A stretch of DNA of 64,000 bases. It comes from Thiodiazotropha sp050291245. Lineage in GTDB: Bacteria > Pseudomonadota > Gammaproteobacteria > Chromatiales > Chromatiaceae. The stretch spans positions 62,001 to 126,000 of the forward strand of contig JBNKJP010000012.1 in NCBI GenBank assembly GCA_050291245.1, given 5' to 3'. Of the stretch, positions 24,229 through 32,662 are shown in pieces. The notes below the pieces were generated by a model. The model was not told the origin of the DNA and did no database searches. It saw only the letters and a program-made list of their open reading frames with translations. Position 1 is the stretch's first letter, and each line of letters starts with the position of its first letter. Made by a program: the position numbers and the translations under genes.

Positions 24229-27200
24229 ATCCTTACCCCCGCGACCAATCGGTCCAGAGCTTCAATGAAGTCTTTCGAAGGGCGTTCGTGCATCACGCCC
24301 AGGGGCGTACTGTTTTGCGGATTCATCCCACGCAGAAACAGATAGAACACACCGCCCACATGTCGATCATAGTCATAATCAGGTAAGCGCCATTTGAGAT
24401 AGCGGTGCAACGCCAGGGTATAGAGTACATACTGCAAGGGATAATGGTGCTCCCGCATGGCCTGATGCAGGGCCTTGGGATGGTAATCGGTTGACGCCCA
24501 CCCCAGCCAGTTCGATTTGTAGTCGGCCAGGTAGTAGCGTCCCTCCCATGCAAAAATCAGATCGATGAACCCCTTCACATAGCCATCGACGGTTGTCGCG
24601 CTGACCCGCTCCAGACCTGTGAGCAAAGCCTGTGTATCACTGAATGGGTACCGATCAGCCAGACTGCGGATCTGCTGGGGTTTGAAGGCGTGTACCGGAA
24701 AATGAAAGCCCATTTCGTTGCGCCGGCCGGTGTGTTCAACATCCCGCAGACACAACCCCCGATCATTGAGTGGTGTCTGCACGATGTGTTTCATCCAGGT
24801 CACGACCACCGCTGACCAACGGGGCTCTATACCGTAAAAAACCAGTGTTTCATCCACGAGTTTTGCAACCTGAGCGGTGTCATCACAGGAAAAATCCAGG
24901 GTTTCCAGTATGCTGTGCAGACAACTGCCAGGTCCTGAGCCGCGGGGAAACCCGTGGACATTCCAGGGTGTTTCCGCTTCGCTTGCCGGGGCTGATGCTG
25001 AAGCCTGCTCATCATGATCCGGCAGATCTTCGGAGAGTCCGGAGATCAGTGACGAAAAACTAACTACCTGACGAAACGGCCAGGTGTTGTTACGAGGCAT
25101 TCTTGCGGATTCCAGCCGGGCCGGCAGGGCCAGCGACTGCTGGACTCGAGCGGAATCCGATGGCATCTCCGTGCAGGCAATGGCGCCCCCTGAAAGTTCG
25201 CACAATTCCTGAAGTCTCGCCCTGTCGTCCGCTTCACCGAGGGTCTTGGTTGCGGCTGTCCACAGTGCCACATCCTGATTCTGAGCCACCGCGCCACCCC
25301 GGTGCAGTAACCAGCAAAGCGCTGATTGACGACTCTGTTTGAACAAGCCCCAGGGGACGTAACAGCGGTAACGGGCGCGAGTCAGTCCCACGTAGAGCAG
25401 GCGCAGACTCTCCGCCAGCGCTTCCGCATGGTAGAAGGATTGGGTGTGCTGAGTCTGCGCAACTCGCAGTTCCAGCATCGCCGCATCCCGGTGCTGCGGG
25501 TCGTGAAACTGGAAAGGCACACTGGGTGTTCGAATCGGATTGTCGTCCCAGAGAAAGGGGCAAAACACGATGCCGTATTCCAGGCCCTTGCTCTGATGGA
25601 GTGTCACGATACGAACCCAGTGGCCGTCGCTTTCCAGGCGTAACAGATGTTCATCCGAGGTATCGTCACTCTGACATTGGCGGCGATACCAGGCCACCAG
25701 CCCTTCCATGCCCGGACGCTGGGTACTGTCGTATTGCTGGCAGAGTTCCACCAGATGATAGAGGTTGGTGAGCCGGCGTTCTCCGTCGCTGAAGGCCAGC
25801 AGCCGGTTTTCCATATCGAATAGCTGCATCAGGCCACGAAACATGACGATGAATCCGCGCTGGGACCAGCTCTGATGGGCATTGTAGAAGTGTTGGGTGA
25901 TCTCGCTCTGGGCCCGCTCATCGCTGTTAAGGGCGTCGATCCGGGCCCCGTCCCAGCCCAACAGGGGTGTTGCCAGCGCGGTGCGGATCAATGCCAGGCG
26001 GTGGGGTTCCAGCAAGGCCAGAAGAAGCCGTTCCAGAGCCTGCGCCTCGGGAGTCTGGTAGACACTGTAGCGGGTATTGCTGACACTGGTGATACCGCGC
26101 CTGCGTAGGGCCAAAGCCAATTGGTCACCCTGTTTATGGGTTCGCACCAGAATGGCCATGTCGCTACCTTGCAACGCTCGCCCGTCGATTGTTATCCGGG
26201 CCGACAGCAACCGGGCAACCTCCCCTGCCGTGGCGTCCGCCACCGCCTGGCGCACCTCGTCAATCGTCGTCCGTTCAGCCGCTTGCAGATGCCAGAGTTG
26301 CAAAGCGCTTCCCGTAAGTCCCGTGCAACCCCTTCCGCTCTCGTTCACCGAAGACGGTGGGGGATGAACCGGTTCAAAGCCGATTCGCGGATCGAAGAAG
26401 GGATTCGACGCATTTTCAAACAGGGTATTGACCCCGCGAATCATCTCCGGCGTGGAGCGCCAGTTGACCCCCAGGGTGTGTCGCCGGGTGACCGAATTGT
26501 CCCGGGTGCGCAGATAGGTGTAGATGTCCGCCCCCCGGAAACCGTAAATTGCCTGTTTGGGATCGCCGACAAAGAACACCCGCGCCCCCGGGTGATCGTA
26601 GATCTGTCGAATGATCTCGAACTGCACAGGATCGGTGTCCTGAAACTCATCAATCAAAGCCGCGGGATAGCGCTTGCGCAGGCGGGCTTTCAGTAGCCCT
26701 GAGTGATCCTTCCCCAGGGACTCGTGCAATTGCAACAACAGGTCGTCATAGGACCACTCGTTCGCAAGTTTCATGCGCTTGGGCAGTTCAAGATTCAGGG
26801 TGTTATAAGCGCGTTTCAGCAACGCCGAGAGGGCATGTTGTCCCGCGTCGACACAGGCCTGCTTGAGCTCCAGGAGTTCGCCGATCTTCCGGAAGAACGG
26901 ATGCTCCGGGGGATCCATACCCGGTTTGAGTGCGGCCCGCAGGGACACCTCGGTGAATCGATGGGCGTTTTTATACGGCGATTCACAGGGATCCGATACC
27001 AGCATCTCATCCATCGCCTCACACCAACCGGACACATAGTCTTTTCGATAACTCCGCCCGTTCAGCACCCGGTTATCGCACAGCAGTGCATGAATCAACT
27101 CCCGATCCCCGACCCACAGGGCATGGAGTTCCGTCTGTTTGTCCGCCACCCGCGTCAACAACTCCGAAAACGACTCGGGCCATTCATCCGCGAGCACAGT

Positions 27201-27773
27201 CAGATAGGGTTTGCCCAGTGCTGGGCGAAAACTTTGTAACAGCTGTTCAGGGGTTGGAAACCGCGCCAATATCGATCCCAGCAGGTGGGGGGGCAAATCC
27301 GTAAACTCGCGCCGCCAGAAATCGTCCACAAGCTGTTGTTGACGTGGTCCTGGATCCGCCACCAGTTCCGTTCTGAAGGCCTGACCGGATTCGAAGGCAT
27401 AGTCGCTCAGAACCCGTTGGCAGAAACCGTGGATGGTATGAATCGCAGCCTGATCGAAGTTGGCCAGGGCCAGATCGAGGCGCCGGCATACCGCCTCGTG
27501 ATCCGTTTGCCTTTGCAGCAGATCCAGCAGCAAGGGATCTTCGCAATGACCGTTTGTAAACACCTCCCGGGCACCCAGCAGACGTCCGCGAATCCGGGTC
27601 TTTAACTCTGCGGTCGCGGCATTGGTGTAGGTCATCACCAGAATCGATTCCGGTCCCAATCCCTGTTCCACCAGTAATCGCAGATAGAGGCTGGTCAGCG
27701 CATGGGTCTTGCCCGTACCGGCGCTGGCTTCAATCAGATTGAGCCCCTCGAGGGGTACGGATTCGATCTTCAT
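24225..27773 (-). CDS. recB: Exodeoxyribonuclease V beta subunit RecB
   Basis: 1182 residues, the size of E. coli RecB. It starts with the UvrD-type P-loop EASAGTGKTHAL (15-26), followed by VMTYTNAATAELKTRIR, LIDEFQDTDPVQFEII and VFFVGDPKQAIYGFRGAD. Later helicase motifs are LTLHQSKGLEYGIVF and SLRLLYVGLTRARYR. The C-terminal nuclease domain carries GYVKGFIDLIF and YLADYKSNWLG, the Mg2+-binding DxK catalytic site. It is the 3'-5' motor and only nuclease of RecBCD. recC ends 28 nt upstream. Confidence 0.97.
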   Translation of the reverse strand: MKIESVPLEGLNLIEASAGTGKTHALTSLYLRLLVEQGLGPESILVMTYTNAATAELKTRIRGRLLGAREVFTNGHCEDPLLLDLLQRQTDHEAVCRRLDLALANFDQAAIHTIHGFCQRVLSDYAFESGQAFRTELVADPGPRQQQLVDDFWRREFTDLPPHLLGSILARFPTPEQLLQSFRPALGKPYLTVLADEWPESFSELLTRVADKQTELHALWVGDRELIHALLCDNRVLNGRSYRKDYVSGWCEAMDEMLVSDPCESPYKNAHRFTEVSLRAALKPGMDPPEHPFFRKIGELLELKQACVDAGQHALSALLKRAYNTLNLELPKRMKLANEWSYDDLLLQLHESLGKDHSGLLKARLRKRYPAALIDEFQDTDPVQFEIIRQIYDHPGARVFFVGDPKQAIYGFRGADIYTYLRTRDNSVTRRHTLGVNWRSTPEMIRGVNTLFENASNPFFDPRIGFEPVHPPPSSVNESGRGCTGLTGSALQLWHLQAAERTTIDEVRQAVADATAGEVARLLSARITIDGRALQGSDMAILVRTHKQGDQLALALRRRGITSVSNTRYSVYQTPEAQALERLLLALLEPHRLALIRTALATPLLGWDGARIDALNSDERAQSEITQHFYNAHQSWSQRGFIVMFRGLMQLFDMENRLLAFSDGERRLTNLYHLVELCQQYDSTQRPGMEGLVAWYRRQCQSDDTSDEHLLRLESDGHWVRIVTLHQSKGLEYGIVFCPFLWDDNPIRTPSVPFQFHDPQHRDAAMLELRVAQTQHTQSFYHAEALAESLRLLYVGLTRARYRCYVPWGLFKQSRQSALCWLLHRGGAVAQNQDVALWTAATKTLGEADDRARLQELCELSGGAIACTEMPSDSARVQQSLALPARLESARMPRNNTWPFRQVVSFSSLISGLSEDLPDHDEQASASAPASEAETPWNVHGFPRGSGPGSCLHSILETLDFSCDDTAQVAKLVDETLVFYGIEPRWSAVVVTWMKHIVQTPLNDRGLCLRDVEHTGRRNEMGFHFPVHAFKPQQIRSLADRYPFSDTQALLTGLERVSATTVDGYVKGFIDLIFAWEGRYYLADYKSNWLGWASTDYHPKALHQAMREHHYPLQYVLYTLALHRYLKWRLPDYDYDRHVGGVFYLFLRGMNPQNSTPLGVMHERPSKDFIEALDRLVAGVRI

Positions 27774-27801
27774 AATCCAGCCCCATGGTCACAGACACGA
27801 T

Positions 27802-30800
27802 TCATGAGTGGGACTCCAGATGATCGAACAAAGGCTGCAGGATCCGCTGGCTGATTTCCAGAACACTCGGATCAAGCCCTGGGCGTTGCGGATACAGGAG
27901 TTGCATATAGGGTTTGTCCACGTCCCCCGGGACTCTCATATTGCCGAACCACTTGGCTTGCGCCTCCTTGAGCGCCTTGTCCGGATCACGCTGTTGGAGA
28001 TTTTCCACGTAAGCCAGGGCGGTGCGGGGCGAGAACTTAATGGGAACCCTGAGACCCTCCCGATAGTACTCGATCAGGCTCGATAGCAGATCGCGGGGCG
28101 CTTCAACCGGTTTGAAGCGAAGGGATTCCGTCAGATTCAGCAACAGGGTCTGACGGGCGGTATCCGGTGGCGACAGGTCGTTGAGCACCAGATGACGAAT
28201 CCAGTGACCGACCAGATGATAGGCATGGAACCTGTTGGTCGTGAACCTCACAAGACCGTTACCCGTGAGGCCATCGAGCTGCCCCTGTAATGCGCACCCG
28301 CCCACATCCAACTGTACCGCGAGATGATCCGGTCCCGGTTCGCCGAGATAGGGGGCGACAGTTTCCGCAAGGGTTTGGGCCTTCTCGAGTATGCCTCTGG
28401 CCTGCAGCACTCCGGCATCGCCATAGGGCAGCCAGCCCCGTGCCTCGAACCGGGCGATCAGTTGTTCACCACTCACCCCCTCCAGTAAGGCCCTCGTCCA
28501 GGCATCGCCCCAATTCACATCCTGGAAGGGTTCGAGGGCAAAGATCTCCCGCGCCTCGGGTACCCAGATCGGCGGCTCCAGGGTCATGCCCAGGCGCTGA
28601 CGAACATAGCTGCGCTGGGGGTTCTCGAAAAAGCGGATCAGATGTTCCAGATCGATGACCGGTTCCGCCTCGATTTCGCACAGAGGCCCCATTACCAGGG
28701 AATGCGGGGTCTCCTGACCGCAGCCCAGACTGAGTGCGGCTTCACGCATTCTGGGGGAGTAGCTGAACAATCGTCCGTGCGCCTCGAAATAGGTCGGGGA
28801 GAAGGGTTGCAAGGGATGCGCGAAGGTGATCTGTTCAACACCGGATTCACCCAGCATGTGATGCAGACAATCGCGCAATTCCTCCACCACCACCGAGGGC
28901 GGACGGATGCTGTTATCCCGTTGATCAAATCCCTGATAGATAATCAGCAACCGATCCCGGGCCGACATCAGGGTTTCCAGAAACAGGTAGCGGTCATCCA
29001 CCCGGCGGGAACGGTCGCCGAAGCGGAAACCCTCCTGTTGCATCAAGTCAAAGCCGAGGATTTCACTGCCCCGGGGGAAAACCCCATCATTCAGACCCAG
29101 CAGGACCACAACCCGAAACGGCAGACTGCGCATCGGCGCCAGGGCGCAGAGATTCACTCCCCCCCCAAGAAACCCCCGGATCTGGGACTGTTCGAACAGT
29201 TCCCCCAAGCGCTGACGGATCACGGCCAACGACACCGACCCATGGCATCGGGCCAGGGTCGACTCATCAGACAACTGTTGTAGGGCCTCCCGGATGGGCA
29301 GCAGGGCCTGTTGGGTTGTCTCGTCCGAAGCAAAGCACTCCTGCAGGATCCCCAACAACAGCCTGGCCCAGGCCCCGGGATCCCTGGCCTCCCGTAGCCT
29401 CTGGTCCACCCGGAACAGGGTGTCGCAGAACTCCAGCAGACCCTCAAGACAGGCCAGATTGGAACCCTCGGCCGCGTCCAGTGGGTAGACCCCCCGCCAC
29501 AGATCCGTCCCCTCGCCCGACATCATGTAGCCCAGCAAGAGTTGACGGATACCGGCCAGCCAGGTGTTGTGTTCATCCGCGGGCAGTCCCTGTTCCTGCC
29601 GGGACCCGGCGTCACGTCCCCAGCGTATGGCCGCGGATTTCAACCAAGGCAGCAGAGTTTCCAGGTCGGTTTCATCCAGTCCGAAGCGAGCGCGGATCCC
29701 GGGAATCTCCAACAACCGCAAAAAGGTATCGACACCATAGCGGGAATCCGCAAGGGCGAGAATATCGAGGAACCCGACAGCCAGGGGACTGGCCTGTCCC
29801 AAACGGGTATCACTGATGCGAAAAGGTATCGACGGACCCCCGCTGGGGGCGCCGAACACAGCCTCCATCAAAGGGGCATAGCGATCGATTTCCGGTGTCA
29901 TCACAAGGATCTCATCCGGTCTCAGATCCGTCACATGATCGAGGGCGTCCAGCAGCAGATCATAAAGCACCTCCACTTCCCGCATTGGGCTGTGACACTG
30001 ATGGATGCTGATCGATGCATCGGCTGGGAGATGGGATTCCGGCATCTCCAGGTTCACGATCTGGCTCTGTAACCGCTGTAACAAACTCCCTTCAGGTTCG
30101 CAATCGAACAGCTCTTCACCACCCGGGTTCATCTCGTTGATGGCGGCGAAATAATCACGCCCCTGACGCCCCAGAGACGCCAGCAGGGGATGCCCCAGAT
30201 CCAGATAGAGGGCCTCGCTTCCCGCCTTAAGAGCCAGGCGGGCCTGTTCCGATTCGCTCAGGATGTCGGCCCAGTGCATGGCGCAGGGGTTGAGCAGAAA
30301 CAGGTGAACATCGGTCCACTCCGATAGCTGCCGGAGAACCTCCAGATAGCCTGGGGACAGGGTGGGCACACCGAATACGGAGATCCGTTCCGGTAACCCG
30401 GCCGGTGGCCCGGAAGACTGTCCCAGGGCCAGGCATTGTTGCTGCAGTGATACCCAATGGACCGGTTCGTCCTCGAAAAGCTCTCGCCAGAGCATCCCCT
30501 GCCAGTGATCTTCCGGCACCACCGAACGGCCCTCCTGCCAGGCATGGATCCAGTCCGGCCGGTACAGGAGGTAGCGATCATAGAGCTGCGCCAACTGCTG
30601 CGCCAACTGAAACCCCTGCCCCTCCTCGCCCTGGACCAGGTAGCCGGCAACCCCATGAAATAGGGGATGTTGAGCCAACTCTGGCAGCTTTTCATGGATA
30701 CGCCAGGTCAATACCTCGGGTCGGTAGCGATCCTGATCCGGGGCATCCGGCAACCACTTGTGAAACAATTGCCAGATAAAGGCGGCGGGTTGCGGGAAAT

Positions 30801-30978
30801 CCAGATTGGCGCAGATACCTATACGGTCAGCAATCTGCAGGGACAACCAGCGGGCCATGCCGGGGTGCTGTACCACCAGGGTTTCAGGCTGGAGAGGGTC
30901 GCCCACCGGCTCTTGCAACAGATCGGTTAAGCGTTGCGCCAGGGTTTCGAGTTTATTGGATTGGTAGAGCCACAGCAT
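27802..30978 (-). CDS. recC: Exodeoxyribonuclease V gamma subunit RecC
   Basis: 1058 residues, slightly shorter than E. coli RecC (1122). N-terminal MLWLYQSNKLETLAQRLTDLL and VQHPGMARWLSLQIADRIGICAN are family hallmarks, as are DEILVMTPEIDRYAPLMEAVFG and PFRVVVLLGLNDGVFPR. RecC is an inactive helicase-like scaffold that splits DNA strands and recognises Chi. First gene of recCBD. No recombination hotspot sequence can be inferred for this organism. Confidence 0.96.
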   Translation of the reverse strand: MLWLYQSNKLETLAQRLTDLLQEPVGDPLQPETLVVQHPGMARWLSLQIADRIGICANLDFPQPAAFIWQLFHKWLPDAPDQDRYRPEVLTWRIHEKLPELAQHPLFHGVAGYLVQGEEGQGFQLAQQLAQLYDRYLLYRPDWIHAWQEGRSVVPEDHWQGMLWRELFEDEPVHWVSLQQQCLALGQSSGPPAGLPERISVFGVPTLSPGYLEVLRQLSEWTDVHLFLLNPCAMHWADILSESEQARLALKAGSEALYLDLGHPLLASLGRQGRDYFAAINEMNPGGEELFDCEPEGSLLQRLQSQIVNLEMPESHLPADASISIHQCHSPMREVEVLYDLLLDALDHVTDLRPDEILVMTPEIDRYAPLMEAVFGAPSGGPSIPFRISDTRLGQASPLAVGFLDILALADSRYGVDTFLRLLEIPGIRARFGLDETDLETLLPWLKSAAIRWGRDAGSRQEQGLPADEHNTWLAGIRQLLLGYMMSGEGTDLWRGVYPLDAAEGSNLACLEGLLEFCDTLFRVDQRLREARDPGAWARLLLGILQECFASDETTQQALLPIREALQQLSDESTLARCHGSVSLAVIRQRLGELFEQSQIRGFLGGGVNLCALAPMRSLPFRVVVLLGLNDGVFPRGSEILGFDLMQQEGFRFGDRSRRVDDRYLFLETLMSARDRLLIIYQGFDQRDNSIRPPSVVVEELRDCLHHMLGESGVEQITFAHPLQPFSPTYFEAHGRLFSYSPRMREAALSLGCGQETPHSLVMGPLCEIEAEPVIDLEHLIRFFENPQRSYVRQRLGMTLEPPIWVPEAREIFALEPFQDVNWGDAWTRALLEGVSGEQLIARFEARGWLPYGDAGVLQARGILEKAQTLAETVAPYLGEPGPDHLAVQLDVGGCALQGQLDGLTGNGLVRFTTNRFHAYHLVGHWIRHLVLNDLSPPDTARQTLLLNLTESLRFKPVEAPRDLLSSLIEYYREGLRVPIKFSPRTALAYVENLQQRDPDKALKEAQAKWFGNMRVPGDVDKPYMQLLYPQRPGLDPSVLEISQRILQPLFDHLESHS

Positions 30979-31047
30979 GTGAGCTCATTCTAACCCGGTT
31001 CCACGCAAACGGGGGCCTAGATTCTCACCGACTCCGGAATGCCGGTG

Positions 31048-31935
31048 TCAGGAGTGATTGGGATGATTATGGCGGGTACGCAACTTCGGCGTCAGAACCA
31101 CATCCATGATCTCGTATACCTTGTCTTGTATCGTTTCCAGATGCTGATCGAGTTGCCCGGGATCGATCCGGGTGGTCTTCCAGGCGAAGTCGTCGATGTG
31201 CTCGATAACCTGGGCATGTTCCAGGCCCCTCATGTCAGCCTCCGCGAGGGAAGCGGCGATGTGCACCAGGGAGGCTTCCAGGGGATATTGCTTCGACACA
31301 GCGGGTTTGTGATGATGTGCCACCACATCCACAATGCTCTGTGGCAGTTTCCAATGCTGCAGCAAAGCCTCACCGACCTGGGCATGATCAAACCCGAGGA
31401 TTTCCTGCTCCGCCTGAATCAAAAGGCTGTCATCTTCACCGGCGATAAGCAGAACGTCCCGAGCCCGTTCCGGCAGCTTGAGATAGATGGCCAGACGTCC
31501 GATGTCATGTAGCACGCCCATCACGAACAGACGTTCACTGTGCAGCACATGGCACAATTTGGCGAGTTCCGCGGCGACCACACCGGTGGTGATGGAGTAG
31601 CGCCAATACTCCGCCATGTCCACTAAATCACCGGGAATGCCGGTGAACACCCGAGCCGCGGTGGTCGCCATGACCAGATTGCGTAACTCTCCCGTGCCGA
31701 CTACGGTAATCGCCCGCGAGATGGTATCAACCGGAGATTTCAGACTAAAGAAGGCGCTGTTGACCAATCGCAGGAGACGGGCGGAAAGATCCGAATCCTG
31801 GGAGATCAGATCACCGAGGGTCAAGGCGGAGTAGTTGGGTGCATCGATCAGGCGATTGACCTTGACGCATACATCCGGAAGGGAAACCAGATGCTCAATC
31901 TCTTGAACGAGTTGTTGCGGGGTCATGTGTGTCAC
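31048..31935 (-). CDS. HDOD domain signalling protein
   Basis: 295 residues. The HDOD domain spans about 10-215: QLVQEIEHLVSLPDVCVKVNRLI, LISQDSDLSARLLRLVNSAFFSL, RAITVVGTGELRNLVMATTAA. VMGVLHDIGRLAIYL keeps an HD pair, which is unusual for a domain named for losing HD phosphohydrolase residues. HDOD proteins are regulators in two-component, c-di-GMP and motility pathways. No receiver or GGDEF domain is attached. It is on the same strand as recC, 69 nt upstream of it, but the functions appear unrelated. Confidence 0.88.
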   Translation of the reverse strand: MTHMTPQQLVQEIEHLVSLPDVCVKVNRLIDAPNYSALTLGDLISQDSDLSARLLRLVNSAFFSLKSPVDTISRAITVVGTGELRNLVMATTAARVFTGIPGDLVDMAEYWRYSITTGVVAAELAKLCHVLHSERLFVMGVLHDIGRLAIYLKLPERARDVLLIAGEDDSLLIQAEQEILGFDHAQVGEALLQHWKLPQSIVDVVAHHHKPAVSKQYPLEASLVHIAASLAEADMRGLEHAQVIEHIDDFAWKTTRIDPGQLDQHLETIQDKVYEIMDVVLTPKLRTRHNHPNHS

Positions 31936-32266
31936 CTCTCGATAAACACCTATTCACAGTTTAGCAAGCCAACCTTACCGGGCATCCCATTTACGATTCA
32001 GCATGAAATCACTGACACCGGATGCCTACACCACAGGGCCGATTCGTGCACCCAGACATCCAGAATTTACTGGCCGAATCTGCTTCACCATTTGGCAACA
32101 AAGCCAGTAAACACTCAAACTATCCACTCTAATATATTGATTAAAATATATTTATGATATTCATCATGCCCAGACTGGTTTATCACCCTGATATCTGTAT
32201 ATAGTAGCGTCAGATGCTCTGAAAGCTTGATCAGGGACATCTTCTCGCACACCGGAGAACCCATCG
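31936..32266. other. 331-nt intergenic region between divergent genes
   Basis: Separates the HDOD gene (minus) from the 73-residue gene (plus), so it must contain both promoters. The segment 32128-32162 is strongly AT-rich. I see no ORF, long inverted repeat or defined promoter pair that I would stand by. Confidence 0.4.
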
Positions 32267-32488
32267 ATGCCATACTACATTTTCAAAATCAATCCCGATC
32301 AGACCACCGAATACCTCGATGAAGCCGAGCAATACCGGGACGCCCGGAAACAGGTTCGGGAGTTGCGGATTGCCCATACCGAGGACGACGACACCGTCTA
32401 CCGCATGGTCTTCGCCAAGACCGTAGGCCAGGGAGAAACCCTGATCACGCCGGGCCATCGGGAAGAGCGCATCATCGGTGATGACTGA
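32267..32488 (+). CDS. Small conserved-looking hypothetical protein, 73 residues
   Basis: Begins MPYYIFKINPDQTTEYLDEAEQ and continues through YRDARKQVRELRIAHTEDDDTVYRMVFAKT to GETLITPGHREERIIGDD. The composition is charged and soluble, with no signal peptide. CGGAG lies about 9 nt before the ATG. The protein has the look of a compact alpha/beta domain (YYIFKI strand, long helix DARKQVRELR, strand VYRMVFAK). It precedes the DUF1631 gene by 174 nt on the same strand. I cannot assign a function, though the neighbourhood (DUF1631, PilZ) suggests a link with signalling. Confidence 0.75.
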   Translation: MPYYIFKINPDQTTEYLDEAEQYRDARKQVRELRIAHTEDDDTVYRMVFAKTVGQGETLITPGHREERIIGDD

Positions 32489-32662
32489 TACGCCGCTTGC
32501 GAACCGGGCTATGTCATGTTTAACAATAGTTTATTCATCTAACTGCCTCTTCGTGCTAATCTTGTTCAAAATGGTCAATTACCTGACTCTGGTGTCTCGG
32601 GCAGTTCGCTGGCACTGCTCATAACATTACGATAGCCAGACCCATCGAAGGACCCATCACAC

